Assembly (NCBI GenBank): GCA_016704325.1
Contig: JADJAG010000008.1
Span: 992,001-1,056,000 of the forward strand
Direction: 5' to 3'
Source: Chitinophagaceae bacterium
Lineage (GTDB): Bacteria > Bacteroidota > Bacteroidia > Chitinophagales > UBA10324
Length of the DNA: 64,000 nucleotides
The notes beneath the pieces were generated by a model. That model did not search any database. It was given only the letters and a program-made list of their open reading frames with translations, and was not told the DNA's origin. Made by a program: the position numbers and the translations under genes. Positions 34,274 through 43,557 of the stretch are shown one piece after another (within the stretch, counting starts at the first letter, position 1; each line of letters starts with the position of its first letter).

Positions 34274-35311
34274 ATGAAAAAAATTCTTCTTCCTGCATTA
34301 CTCCTCTCTTTCTTCCTGTCTTGCACTTCTTCAGAAAATAATACCGGTAACGGTGAGGCCTCCGACAAACAATTAATACTAAAGGTGGACGGTTCCAGTA
34401 CGGTATATCCAATTACGGAAGCAGTAGCTGAAGATTACAGGGCAGCGAATCCGCAACTGCAAGTTACTATCGGAATATCAGGTACAGGTGGAGGCATGAA
34501 GAAATTCACCGTAGGTGAGATTGATATCTGTAATGCGTCCAGGCCAATAAAAAAATCTGAAAACGATATCTGCATTGAGAAAAACATAAAATATATTGAA
34601 TTGCCCATTGCCTACGATGGACTAGCTGTAACCGTAAATCCAAAGAATAATTGGGTAGACTATCTGACCGTTGCCGAATTAAAAACCATCTGGGAAGCAG
34701 CGGCACAGGGAAAGATCATGAACTGGAGTCAAATCCGCAAAGGCTGGCCTGATAAACCAATAAAATTGTTTGGCCCTGGTACGGACAGTGGCACATTTGA
34801 CTACTTCACAGAAGCAGTAATTGGCAAACAAGGTGACAGTCGTGGAGACTATACAGCCTCTGAAGATGATAATGTGCTGGTTCAAGGTGTCTCTTCCGAT
34901 GATGGCTCATTAGGGTATTTTGGCCTGGCTTACTATGAAGAAAATGCCTCCAAACTAAAACTGGTACCGATTGATGATGGAAATGAAAGCAATGGTGCGG
35001 GTCCAATTGCTCCCTCTTTGGAAACTGTACAAAACGGAACCTATGCACCCCTTTCCAGGGTACTGTTGATTTATGCTAACAGTGCAGCAGAAGGCAAGAA
35101 AGAGGTGAAGGATTTCCTGCATTTTTATATCGAAAATGCACCAACGCTAGTGAAGGAGGTTGGTTTTATTCCCTTGCAATCTAACATCTATGCTACTGTA
35201 GCACAGCGTTTGGAAAATGATGTTACAGGCTCCATTTATACTGATGGGCATGAAGTAGGTACTAACCTTGAGGACTTGCTGAAAACAGCGAAATCCGATA
35301 CTGCCGAATAG
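34274..35311 (+). CDS. pstS: Phosphate-binding lipoprotein PstS
   Basis: The 345-residue product has a lipoprotein signal with lipobox LSC (Cys17), then the phosphate-binding fold with VDGSSTVYPITEA at about residues 40-52, GTGGGMKKF and the ligand loop GPGTDSGTFDYFTEAV. It is the periplasmic, membrane-tethered receptor of the high-affinity phosphate ABC transporter. It is the first gene of pstS-C-A-B-phoU-phoB-phoR. The 230-bp upstream gap carries a Pho-box-like array. Confidence 0.96.
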   Translation: MKKILLPALLLSFFLSCTSSENNTGNGEASDKQLILKVDGSSTVYPITEAVAEDYRAANPQLQVTIGISGTGGGMKKFTVGEIDICNASRPIKKSENDICIEKNIKYIELPIAYDGLAVTVNPKNNWVDYLTVAELKTIWEAAAQGKIMNWSQIRKGWPDKPIKLFGPGTDSGTFDYFTEAVIGKQGDSRGDYTASEDDNVLVQGVSSDDGSLGYFGLAYYEENASKLKLVPIDDGNESNGAGPIAPSLETVQNGTYAPLSRVLLIYANSAAEGKKEVKDFLHFYIENAPTLVKEVGFIPLQSNIYATVAQRLENDVTGSIYTDGHEVGTNLEDLLKTAKSDTAE

Positions 35312-35348
35312 CCTTTCAGAATCCAATAATCAAGTTGCTTTGGAAACA

Positions 35349-36296
35349 ATGTCAATTGAAAATACTGAAATAGAGACTGATAAGGATCTCCGCTTTGGAC
35401 TAAACAGAAGAAAATATGTCTATGCCCGTGAACGCTTTATTCATGGGATTTTGCTTATGTGTGCCCTGGTTTCTGTATTCACCACGATTGGGATTATAGT
35501 TGTTCTAATGCTTCAGGCCATTGAATTTTTTAAAGTAGTATCCATCATTGACTTCCTTACAGATACACAGTGGACTCCCCTTTTTGCCGACAAGCATTTC
35601 GGAATATTGCCGTTACTCTCCGGTACGCTGCTGACTTCTGTAATCGCCTTATTGGTAAGTGTTCCGATTGGCCTCGTTATCGCAATCTATCTGAGTGAAT
35701 ATGCAGCCGTTCCTGTACGTAAATCAGTTAAGCCGTTTCTGGAGATATTAGCGGGAATTCCAACAATCGTTTACGGATACTTTGCATTGATAACCGTTAC
35801 TCCGTTACTTCAAACAATATTCCCAACTATTTCCGGATTCAATGCATTATCTCCTGGAATTGTTATGGGCATTATGATCTTACCACTGGTAACCTCGCTG
35901 AGCGAAGATGCCTTGCGCTCTGTGCCAAAGAGCTTGCGGGAAGGCGGTTACGCTTTAGGTGCTTCTAAACTGCAGGTTTCACTTTCCATCGTTTTTCCAT
36001 CGGCCTTTTCAGGAATCATCGCTTCCGTAATTCTTGCATTCTCCAGGGCTATCGGAGAAACAATGATTGTTGCCATTGCAGCCGGTCAGTCAACGGTGCT
36101 TAATGCCAATCCTTTGAATCCTGTTTCCACAATGACTGCCTACATCGTTCAGGTAAGCCAGGGTGATACGCCGTATGGAACACTTGCTTACAATACCATC
36201 TTTGCCGTTGCCATCACCTTATTTCTCTTTACTTTTTTCCTCAACATAATTAGTTTCAGAATCAGGAAAAGATTTCTCGCTGTTGGCGGAGATTAA
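35349..36296 (+). CDS. pstC: Phosphate ABC transporter permease PstC
   Basis: The product (about 315 residues) has an N-terminal cytoplasmic segment, a first membrane helix and a binding-protein-dependent permease domain containing the EAA-type loop DALRSVPKSLREGGYALGASK. It pairs with PstA to form the membrane channel. It starts 38 bp after pstS. TTG 35340 is in frame, but ATG 35349 (MSIENTEIE) is preferred. Confidence 0.95.
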   Translation: MSIENTEIETDKDLRFGLNRRKYVYARERFIHGILLMCALVSVFTTIGIIVVLMLQAIEFFKVVSIIDFLTDTQWTPLFADKHFGILPLLSGTLLTSVIALLVSVPIGLVIAIYLSEYAAVPVRKSVKPFLEILAGIPTIVYGYFALITVTPLLQTIFPTISGFNALSPGIVMGIMILPLVTSLSEDALRSVPKSLREGGYALGASKLQVSLSIVFPSAFSGIIASVILAFSRAIGETMIVAIAAGQSTVLNANPLNPVSTMTAYIVQVSQGDTPYGTLAYNTIFAVAITLFLFTFFLNIISFRIRKRFLAVGGD

Positions 36297-36316
36297 ATAC
36301 AAAACAGTAACCTTTC

Positions 36317-37174
36317 ATGAGCCCGTTTGAACGACATTCCTTAGAACAAAGAGTAAAAGATCTGGTCTTTCAGGCTGTGGCCATTATCGGGTTGTTGTTT
36401 GCAGTAAGCATATTAGTATTATTACTTGTAAACGTTTTCAAAGACGGATTCTCAAGGCTTGATTGGAGTTTTATTACAAGCTACCCATCCCGTAAGGCAG
36501 AAAATGCAGGAATTATTCCCGGACTTGCCGGAACATTATTACTGGTACTATTGACTGCCATCATTTCTATCCCCATAGGCATTGGGGCTGCAATCTACCT
36601 GGAAGAATATGGTAGAAAAAACTGGCTTGGAAGGTTGGTCGAAATAAATATTGCCAATCTCGCAGGTGTTCCATCCATTGTATACGGATTGTTGGGACTG
36701 GGATTGTTTGTACGGTGGATGCAACTGGACCGCAGCCTTCTGGCTGGTGCGCTTACTATGGGACTTCTGGTGATGCCGGTCATCATCATCTCAACCCGTG
36801 AAGCAATTAAAGCCGTGCCCTCCGGCATTCGAGAAGCATCATGGGCTGTTGGTGCTACCAAATGGCAAACAATCTGGCATCATCTGTTGCCGATTGCCTT
36901 TCCTTCTATTCTTACAGGTATCATTCTCGCCATATCAAGAGCCATCGGCGAAACAGCACCATTGATCACTATCGGAGCATTGACCTATGTAACATTTTTA
37001 CCTGACAGTGTGCAATCACCATTTACGGTCTTGCCTATACAAATCTTTAACTGGGTTTCCCGGCCACAGGAAGCATTTCATGAAAATGCAGCAGCAGGAA
37101 TCATTGTACTATTGCTTTTTACTTTGTTTTTAAATTCAATGGCCATCATATTAAGAAACCGATTCAGCAAATAG
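36317..37174 (+). CDS. pstA: Phosphate ABC transporter permease PstA
   Basis: The 285-residue product has six predicted membrane segments, and its EAA loop reads EAIKAVPSGIREASWAVGAT. Other PstA-type sequence includes IANLAGVPSIVYGLLGLG and AISRAIGETAPLITIGA. It forms the channel with PstC and sits 20 bp after it; pstB follows immediately (stop codon directly next to the pstB start). Confidence 0.95.
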   Translation: MSPFERHSLEQRVKDLVFQAVAIIGLLFAVSILVLLLVNVFKDGFSRLDWSFITSYPSRKAENAGIIPGLAGTLLLVLLTAIISIPIGIGAAIYLEEYGRKNWLGRLVEINIANLAGVPSIVYGLLGLGLFVRWMQLDRSLLAGALTMGLLVMPVIIISTREAIKAVPSGIREASWAVGATKWQTIWHHLLPIAFPSILTGIILAISRAIGETAPLITIGALTYVTFLPDSVQSPFTVLPIQIFNWVSRPQEAFHENAAAGIIVLLLFTLFLNSMAIILRNRFSK

Positions 37175-37930
37175 ATGATGTTTAAAGTAGAAACTAAAAA
37201 CCTGAACCTGCATTATGGAACTACCCATGCGCTGAAGGGCGTTACGATGGGTATTAAGGAAAATAATGTGGTAGCCATGATAGGGCCTTCGGGCTGCGGA
37301 AAGTCAACATACCTGCGCCTCTTTAACAGAATGAATGATCTGATCGATAATGTGAAGATTGAAGGTGAGGTATTATTTAATGGAAAAGACATCTATAATG
37401 GTAATATCCGTGTAGAAGAAATCCGGAAAAAAATCGGGATGGTCTTTCAAAAACCAAATCCCTTTCCAAAATCCATTTTTGAAAATGTGGCCTATGGCTT
37501 GCGTGTCAATGGCGTTAATAATAAAAAATTTATTGAAGAATCGGTGGAACGCTCATTGAAGAATGCAGCCTTATGGGATGAAGTTAAAGATGATTTGAAG
37601 AAATCTGCACTTTCTATCTCAGGCGGGCAGCAGCAACGATTGTGTATTGCCCGCGCATTGGCAGTGGAACCATCGGTGATATTAATGGATGAACCATCTT
37701 CTGCATTGGACCCGATCAGCAATGCGAAAATTGAAGAACTGATTTACGAGTTGAAAAAAAAGTACACGATTATCATTGTCACCCATAACATGCAACAGGC
37801 AGCAAGGGTAAGCGACAGAACTGCATTTTTTTACCTGGGCGAATTGATTGAGTACAATGACACCAAGGAAATTTTCACCAACCCGAAAAATGAACGAACG
37901 CAGAACTACATAACAGGAAGATTTGGATAA
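37175..37930 (+). CDS. pstB: Phosphate ABC transporter ATPase PstB
   Basis: The 251-residue product is a complete ABC ATPase: Walker A GPSGCGKST, Q-loop MVFQKPNPFPKSIF, signature LSISGGQQQRLCIARAL and Walker B VILMDEPSSALDP. The NPFPKSI stretch and length are diagnostic for PstB. ATG codons at 37175 and 37178 both fit; the first abuts the pstA stop. It drives phosphate import and, with PhoU, conveys phosphate status to the sensor kinase. Confidence 0.96.
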   Translation: MMFKVETKNLNLHYGTTHALKGVTMGIKENNVVAMIGPSGCGKSTYLRLFNRMNDLIDNVKIEGEVLFNGKDIYNGNIRVEEIRKKIGMVFQKPNPFPKSIFENVAYGLRVNGVNNKKFIEESVERSLKNAALWDEVKDDLKKSALSISGGQQQRLCIARALAVEPSVILMDEPSSALDPISNAKIEELIYELKKKYTIIIVTHNMQQAARVSDRTAFFYLGELIEYNDTKEIFTNPKNERTQNYITGRFG

Positions 37931-38016
37931 TCCTGCACAACCATCCTTGTTATTAAGTGAAACGCAGGTTAGTGAGCAGCAATTGAATAATTACGGACCA
38001 GAGAAAATTGAATACT

Positions 38017-38712
38017 ATGTTACATGATGAAACAGGCAACCGCAAAATTACCCACCTCGACAGTGAACTTGAACGACTGAAAAGTCAAATACAGGAAATG
38101 GGGCAACTGGTGCAGAACCAGTTAAAGAAAAGCATTCTTGCCATCACCCGGCTCGATAAAGATATTGCCCGTGAAGTAATTTTCCAGGAAAGACGGGTCA
38201 ATGCCGAAGAACTAAAAATTGACCGTGATTGCGAGAATATTATGGCACTTTTTAATCCGGTTGCTATTGACCTCCGGCTGGTTTTTGCCACATTCAAAAT
38301 CAACAGCCACCTCGAACGTATTGGCGACAATGCAAAAGGCATTGCCCGTTATGCCGTAGAAATGGAAAGGCCTTACGACCCAAAGCTCCTGGAAGACTTG
38401 CGCATTAAAAAGATGTATGAAGTAGCAGATTCCATGATTCAGGACAACCTGGCTGCATTTGCTCAATCCAATGGATTGCTGGCTAGAACGATTTTCACCA
38501 AGGATGTATTGATGGATGAAATAAACAAACATTCCGATATAGTCCTTTCAGAATATCTGAAAACACATCCGGAAGAATCAATCAATGCATTACACATGGC
38601 TTCAGTGATACACAAACTGGAACGCATCGGAGACTTAAATAAAAACATTGCGGAAGAAATAATCTTTTTCGTAGAAGCGAATGTGTTAAAGCATGTAAAA
38701 GAAAAAATCTGA
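38017..38712 (+). CDS. phoU: Phosphate signalling protein PhoU
   Basis: The product (about 231 residues) is all-helical with the two PhoU metal-binding motifs ERIGDNAKGIARYAVE and ERIGDLNKNIAEEIIF, one in each half of the repeat. PhoU links the Pst transporter to the sensor kinase and represses the Pho response when phosphate is plentiful. It starts 86 bp after pstB; the response regulator follows after one base. TTG 38008 is an alternative start; ATG 38017 (MLHDETGN) is preferred. Confidence 0.94.
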   Translation: MLHDETGNRKITHLDSELERLKSQIQEMGQLVQNQLKKSILAITRLDKDIAREVIFQERRVNAEELKIDRDCENIMALFNPVAIDLRLVFATFKINSHLERIGDNAKGIARYAVEMERPYDPKLLEDLRIKKMYEVADSMIQDNLAAFAQSNGLLARTIFTKDVLMDEINKHSDIVLSEYLKTHPEESINALHMASVIHKLERIGDLNKNIAEEIIFFVEANVLKHVKEKI

Positions 38713-38713
38713 T

Positions 38714-39436
38714 ATGGATTCAATCAACAATTTATCACCGCTTCAAAAAAAAATGTCTTTGGAACATCCTTCTAAAATCCTGATTGTAGACGATGAGATC
38801 GATGTACTGGAGTTTATTGCCTATAACCTGGAACGCGAAGGATACAAAACCTTTATTGCCAAAGACGGACTTGAGGCGATTCGGATTGCACGCCTTGAAA
38901 AGCCGGACCTGATCTTGCTCGATGTAATGATGCCCAACCTTGATGGATTCGCCGCCGCAGAACACTTTCGTAACCTGAGAGAATTAAAAAACACACTCAT
39001 TGTCTTCCTGACTGCCAGGAATGATGAAGAATCAGAATTAAAAGGCTTCACGGTAGGTGCTGATGACTATATCACAAAACCCATTAAACCCAAATTACTG
39101 GTGAGCCGCATCAAAGCATTGCTCCGCAGAAGATCTTCCGGAAGCGATCAGCCCATAGTACAAATTGGAAATATTTCCATTGACCGTGAACGGCATGTTG
39201 TTAAAATAAAAAATGATGAGATATTCCTGGCGAGAAAAGAATTTGACTTGCTTTCGCTGCTTGCATCCAAGCCGGGGCGTGTTTTTCCGCGAGCCGAAAT
39301 TCTCAATAAAGTCTGGGGCGACGACATTATTGTGGGCGATCGCACCATAGATGTTCATATCAGAAAAATCAGGCAGAAAGTCGGAGATGAAACCATTAAG
39401 ACCGTAAAAGGAGTAGGATATAAATTTGAAACTTGA
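38714..39436 (+). CDS. OmpR/PhoB-type response regulator
   Basis: The 240-residue product has a receiver domain (D26, D27, phospho-acceptor D70, T100, K122) and a C-terminal winged-helix DNA-binding domain ending RTIDVHIRKIRQKVGDETIK. It starts directly after phoU and 71 bp before the kinase gene, so it is the phosphate regulator of this locus by position (PhoB/PhoP role). It would be the protein expected to bind the 11-bp-period array at 34118. An in-frame ATG at 38753 (MSLEHPSKIL) would give a shorter N-terminus. Confidence 0.92.
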   Translation: MDSINNLSPLQKKMSLEHPSKILIVDDEIDVLEFIAYNLEREGYKTFIAKDGLEAIRIARLEKPDLILLDVMMPNLDGFAAAEHFRNLRELKNTLIVFLTARNDEESELKGFTVGADDYITKPIKPKLLVSRIKALLRRRSSGSDQPIVQIGNISIDRERHVVKIKNDEIFLARKEFDLLSLLASKPGRVFPRAEILNKVWGDDIIVGDRTIDVHIRKIRQKVGDETIKTVKGVGYKFET

Positions 39437-39507
39437 TGTGTATAGTATATCAAGTGGTATTACTCTTAATGGATTAATTTTACATCATTCTACTTTTCAC
39501 CTCTTTC

Positions 39508-40563
39508 ATGAAGAATCTGAATCCTAAATCCATAGCCTTTTATATTTCATTGATGGTAGCAGTTACCGCAACAGTTGTTGCCCTAACTACCCGCTCTATG
39601 GAAATCAATGATGCACTTAGTTGCTTTGTCGTTTTTGCGATAGTGTTCCTGATTTCCTATTTCATGATTTATGTTGCACTGGAAAGGTTCATCTACCGCA
39701 AGATTAAGCTGGTCTACAAAACTATTCACAATCTCAAACTCAACCGGTTTACAAAAGATATTCTCGGCAAATCGCTTCGTTCAGAAGATCCCCTAACTGA
39801 TGTACAACAGGAAGTGCAGGAATGGGCAGAAGACAGCCATAAGGAAATTGAAGGACTTAAGAAAGCAGAATTATACAGGAAAGAATTTCTCTCCAACCTT
39901 TCTCATGAATTCAAAACCCCTCTTTTTAGTATACAAGGATATGTGCATACACTACTGGATGGCGCAATGGATGATGGCGAAGTCAACAAACATTTCCTCG
40001 AAAAAACGGCCGGCAGCATTGAAAGACTTTGTAACCTCGTAAATGACCTTGAAGAAATTGCCAAACTCGAAAGTGGTGAAGAGCAGCTTGACAAAGTGAC
40101 CTTCGACATCTATTCCCTTACTAAAGATGTGTTCGAAGAAATGGAATACAAAGCAAAAATCAGTAATATCCATTTCTCGATTAAGAAAGGCTGTGAAAAA
40201 CCATTTTATGTGTTCGCTGACAAAGACAAAATCCGGCAGGTAATGGTAAACCTGCTCGATAATTCAATCAAGTATGGCAACCAGGATGGCAATACCATCG
40301 TGAGTTTTTATGATATGGCTGAAAATATCCTGATAGAACTTACAGACGATGGAATTGGTATTTCAGAAGATCATTTGTCGAGATTATTCGAACGGTTCTA
40401 CCGCGTAGATAAAAGCCGTTCCAGGGAACAGGGAGGCACCGGCTTAGGACTTGCCATTGTAAAACACCTCATTGAAGCACATGGCCAGACCATCAACGTG
40501 CGTAGCAAGGTAGGTGTAGGTTCTACATTTGGATTTACACTCAGCAAGAGTGCTGAAAGCTGA
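39508..40563 (+). CDS. Phosphate sensor histidine kinase, PhoR-like
   Basis: The 351-residue product has two membrane helices close together (about residues 9-26 and 37-58) with almost no periplasmic loop, as in PhoR, which senses through Pst/PhoU and not through an outer ligand. It continues with a cytoplasmic linker, HisKA motif SNLSHEFKTPLFS (His133) and HATPase motifs NLLDNSIKYG, DDGIGI and GGTGLGLAIVKHLI. No PAS domain is evident, unlike E. coli PhoR. TAATTTTA near 39475 may be an additional promoter. Confidence 0.9.
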   Translation: MKNLNPKSIAFYISLMVAVTATVVALTTRSMEINDALSCFVVFAIVFLISYFMIYVALERFIYRKIKLVYKTIHNLKLNRFTKDILGKSLRSEDPLTDVQQEVQEWAEDSHKEIEGLKKAELYRKEFLSNLSHEFKTPLFSIQGYVHTLLDGAMDDGEVNKHFLEKTAGSIERLCNLVNDLEEIAKLESGEEQLDKVTFDIYSLTKDVFEEMEYKAKISNIHFSIKKGCEKPFYVFADKDKIRQVMVNLLDNSIKYGNQDGNTIVSFYDMAENILIELTDDGIGISEDHLSRLFERFYRVDKSRSREQGGTGLGLAIVKHLIEAHGQTINVRSKVGVGSTFGFTLSKSAES

Positions 40564-40647
40564 AAACACTCCTGCAACAGATCACTATCGCCCCAAATAG
40601 CAATGGCAACATAGGTCAAATAAATGGTTGAGTGTTCTCAGTCCTTG

Positions 40648-41238
40648 CTAACTCCTCGCAATATTCACAATCCATAATACAAAGAATACTATTGCTGCTA
40701 CGGCGGCTATGGTGGCAAGTATGCCAAAAGGCCAGGCAACCGCAGCAAGCAATCCGAAAACAACGGCTGCACCTGCAAGTATCAGCCATAGTAAGAGCAA
40801 TTTATCCTGATCATAAATCAAATCATCGGCAGCGGGTTTAATTGCTGTTATCAATTCGCTGCCAATAGTAATCGTACTTTGACCTATTCCATTTTTAAAG
40901 GTTGATTTCGCAAGTGAAAAAGGGGTCTCTTCAGGTGCTGTACCATCCATCACGGTATGGCCGTGCTGAGATTTCCCTGCAGGCTTTGTTACAGGAGGCA
41001 CTAATGAAGTATAGTCATTTGCATCAGGTATGCCTATTTTATCAGCATGAGCAGGCAGCTTTTCCAACTTCGCTTGCCCTGCTTTGTTATCATGCTCCAT
41101 AATAGTTTTGTGATCACGCTTCACATACTTTAAGTGAGAATACCTGCTTGCCTGATAATTTGTTGAGCAGGATTGAAATATTAAAACAACTATCAATAGT
41201 ACAACAACAGACTTAGTTAATTTGAAAATACTCCTCAT
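40648..41238 (-). CDS. Hypothetical lipoprotein with C-terminal membrane helices
   Basis: The 196-residue product has a lipoprotein signal with lipobox FQSC (Cys24) and a polar, histidine- and lysine-rich middle. Its C-terminus is strongly hydrophobic, with two membrane helices (about residues 147-166 and 170-192). This combination (lipid anchor plus membrane hairpin) recurs in small Bacteroidota envelope proteins whose role is unknown. It converges with the phoR-like gene and is divergent from rmlA. Confidence 0.72.
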   Translation of the reverse strand: MRSIFKLTKSVVVLLIVVLIFQSCSTNYQASRYSHLKYVKRDHKTIMEHDNKAGQAKLEKLPAHADKIGIPDANDYTSLVPPVTKPAGKSQHGHTVMDGTAPEETPFSLAKSTFKNGIGQSTITIGSELITAIKPAADDLIYDQDKLLLLWLILAGAAVVFGLLAAVAWPFGILATIAAVAAIVFFVLWIVNIARS

Positions 41239-41413
41239 AATTTGATTTATTTTTTATTTGTTAAATATACGCAATTGCATTTCTATGAAGGGCTTGCTGA
41301 TGAATAGCACAGCAACGCAAGAATTGCAGCCTTACTTTCCCGGTTAACTTTTCCTATTTTCGTCCTCACCAAACAGGCTGGTATTCGGTAAAAAGCTCCG
41401 GAAACAACTTACT

Positions 41414-42286
41414 ATGAAAGGAATCATTCTTGCTGGCGGATCAGGAACCCGTTTATACCCAATTACCTATGCAATCAGTAAACAGATCATGCCTGTTTAC
41501 GACAAGCCCATGATCTACTACCCGTTATCCGTCTTATTGATGGCAGGTATCCGTGAAATACTCATCATTTCAACTCCACAGGATATGCCACAGTTTAAGC
41601 GACTCCTCGGAGACGGAACTCAATTTGGATGCCAGTTTGAATATTCCATTCAGGAAAAACCCAACGGTCTTGCACAGGCTTTCGTTATAGGCGAAGCTTT
41701 CATCGGCAATAACAATGTCGCACTGATACTGGGTGATAATATTTTTTACGGATCCGGATTAGGTACGTTCCTGGAACATAATACATTCCCGGATGGGGGA
41801 ATTATTTTCGCATATCATGTAAGCGATCCGCAACGCTATGGGGTGGTTGAGTTTGATGATGCCAACAAAGTGCTTTCCATCGAAGAAAAACCGGAGCATC
41901 CAAAATCGAACTATGCAGTGCCCGGCTTGTACTTTTATGATAATTCCGTAGTACAAATTGCCAAAGGGCTGCAGCCTGGAAGCCGCGGTGAATATGAAAT
42001 AACCGATATCAATAAGGAATATCTTAAAAGAGGAAAACTGAAAGTAGCTATTCTTGACCGGGGTACAGCCTGGCTTGATACCGGAACTTTCGATTCATTG
42101 ATGGCTGCCTCTCAATTTGTGCAGGTAGTAGAAAACAGGCAGGGATTAAAGATCGGTTGCATCGAAGAAGTAGCCTGGAGAAAAAATTTCATTGATGATG
42201 CCCAACTGCTGAAACTGGCTGAACCTTTACTTAAAAGTGGTTATGGCAATTACCTCGTTGAATTAATTCAATACAGAAAAAAATAA
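41414..42286 (+). CDS. rmlA: Glucose-1-phosphate thymidylyltransferase RmlA
   Basis: RmlA makes dTDP-glucose from dTTP and glucose 1-phosphate, the first step to dTDP-rhamnose and other surface sugars. The 290-residue product starts MKGIILAGGSGTRLYP (signature GGSGTRL at 8-14) and continues SKQIMPVYDKPMIYYPLS. It also has the magnesium-binding LGDNIFYG and the sugar-site EEKPEHPKSNYAVPGLYFYD. The length is standard. An epimerase/dehydratase gene follows after 20 bp; rmlB, rmlC and rmlD are not beside it. Confidence 0.95.
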   Translation: MKGIILAGGSGTRLYPITYAISKQIMPVYDKPMIYYPLSVLLMAGIREILIISTPQDMPQFKRLLGDGTQFGCQFEYSIQEKPNGLAQAFVIGEAFIGNNNVALILGDNIFYGSGLGTFLEHNTFPDGGIIFAYHVSDPQRYGVVEFDDANKVLSIEEKPEHPKSNYAVPGLYFYDNSVVQIAKGLQPGSRGEYEITDINKEYLKRGKLKVAILDRGTAWLDTGTFDSLMAASQFVQVVENRQGLKIGCIEEVAWRKNFIDDAQLLKLAEPLLKSGYGNYLVELIQYRKK

Positions 42287-42306
42287 TTCAGTTAAATTAT
42301 CCGAGC

Positions 42307-43236
42307 GTGCGCAAAATCTTAATTACCGGTGGTGCAGGATTTATTGCAAGTTGCCTCGCAGACCGGCTGGTGCAGGATCCGGAAAATTATGTAGTGCTTG
42401 TTGATAATCTCCTAACGGGAAACAAGGAAAAACTTCCTTCCCCGAAGTATAAGAACTGGCATTTTATCAAAGCCGATGTAAACAGGTTTTCAGATGTCTC
42501 TACCATCATGGTTGCCTATCAGTTTGACTATGTTTTTCATTATGCGGCTGTTGTAGGTGTGCAACGTACTTTGAATAACCCGGTCCTGGTTTTGAATGAC
42601 ATCAATGGCATTCGTAACATCCTCGACCTTTCCAAAAACACCGGTGTTAAATGTGTGTACTACTCCTCTTCTTCTGAGGTATATGGGGAACCTGTGGAGT
42701 TTCCGCAAAATGAAGATACCACGCCTTTAAATTCCAGGTTGCCTTATGCTATTGTAAAAAATGTCGGAGAATCTTTTCTTAGATCCTACCACCAGGAATA
42801 TGGATTAAATTATACGATCTTTCGGTTTTTCAACACATTCGGTCCTAAGCAATCGCTCGATTTTGTGGTTTCTAAATTTATACATGCAGCTTTAAACCAC
42901 CAGGAGATTGCAGTGTATGGAGATGGCAATCAAACGCGCACCTTTCTTTTTATTGATGACAACATCAGCGCAACCTTACATGCTTTAAATAACCGACTTT
43001 TCCTGAATGAAGTGGTAAACATCGGTTCTGATGAAGAAATAACCATCAGCGACCTGGCGAAGAAAATAATACGCATTACCAATTCCGAATCAAAAATCAT
43101 ACACTATCCACCACTTAAAGAAGGTGACATGTTACGGCGAAAACCGGATGCAGAAAAGATGAAGCTGTTAATCGATCATCCGCTGATTTCGCTTGATGAT
43201 GGCCTTGGTAAAACAATTGCATCCGGAAATTTCTAA
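42307..43236 (+). CDS. NAD-dependent sugar epimerase/dehydratase
   Basis: The 309-residue extended SDR protein has the dinucleotide motif GGAGFIA (about residues 8-14), the SSSSEVYGEP active-site segment and the YxxxK catalytic pair in LPYAIVKNVGE. FFNTFGPKQ and FLFIDDN follow in the substrate domain. Such proteins epimerise or dehydrate nucleotide sugars, and its place 20 bp after rmlA suggests a dTDP-sugar. The start is GTG 42307, directly before the conserved KILITGGAGFI, with no ATG nearby. The exact substrate is uncertain; UDP-glucuronate decarboxylase-like activity is also possible. Confidence 0.85.
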   Translation: MRKILITGGAGFIASCLADRLVQDPENYVVLVDNLLTGNKEKLPSPKYKNWHFIKADVNRFSDVSTIMVAYQFDYVFHYAAVVGVQRTLNNPVLVLNDINGIRNILDLSKNTGVKCVYYSSSSEVYGEPVEFPQNEDTTPLNSRLPYAIVKNVGESFLRSYHQEYGLNYTIFRFFNTFGPKQSLDFVVSKFIHAALNHQEIAVYGDGNQTRTFLFIDDNISATLHALNNRLFLNEVVNIGSDEEITISDLAKKIIRITNSESKIIHYPPLKEGDMLRRKPDAEKMKLLIDHPLISLDDGLGKTIASGNF

Positions 43237-43314
43237 GCATCATTTTCTTTTAATAATATAGAAAATTATATTTGCGATGATAGATTATCGTATCCTGTAT
43301 TTAAAATCAATGTT

Positions 43315-43557
43315 ATGAAACGCTGCTACACCCTTTTAAGCTTGCTGTGCCTCTTTTCATTCGGCCTTTCGGCACAAACAAAAAAAATTAAGTGGGGCGA
43401 TATTCCTATGGAATATCTTCAAATGAAAACCTACGATAAAGATACCAGCGCCGGCGCAGTAATATTACTGGATCATGGTGTATATAATTTACACCCCTCC
43501 GTGTATTCTCAAAGAGGACACGGAAGTAATCAATGGACTTCATCTAACTACCGCTAG
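43315..43557 (+). pseudogene. 5' fragment of a DUF3857/transglutaminase-type gene
   Basis: The 80-residue product has a signal peptide (MKRCYTLLSLLCLFSFGLSA) followed by KWGDIPMEYLQMKTYDKD and TSAGAVILLDHG. This is the typical N-terminus of secreted DUF3857-domain proteins, which normally run for 600 residues or more. After the DHG motif the sequence no longer resembles the family and stops at 43557, overlapping the 3' end of the convergent T9SS gene. The gene has therefore lost its main part, probably through the rearrangement that brought in the neighbouring cargo genes. Confidence 0.6.
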
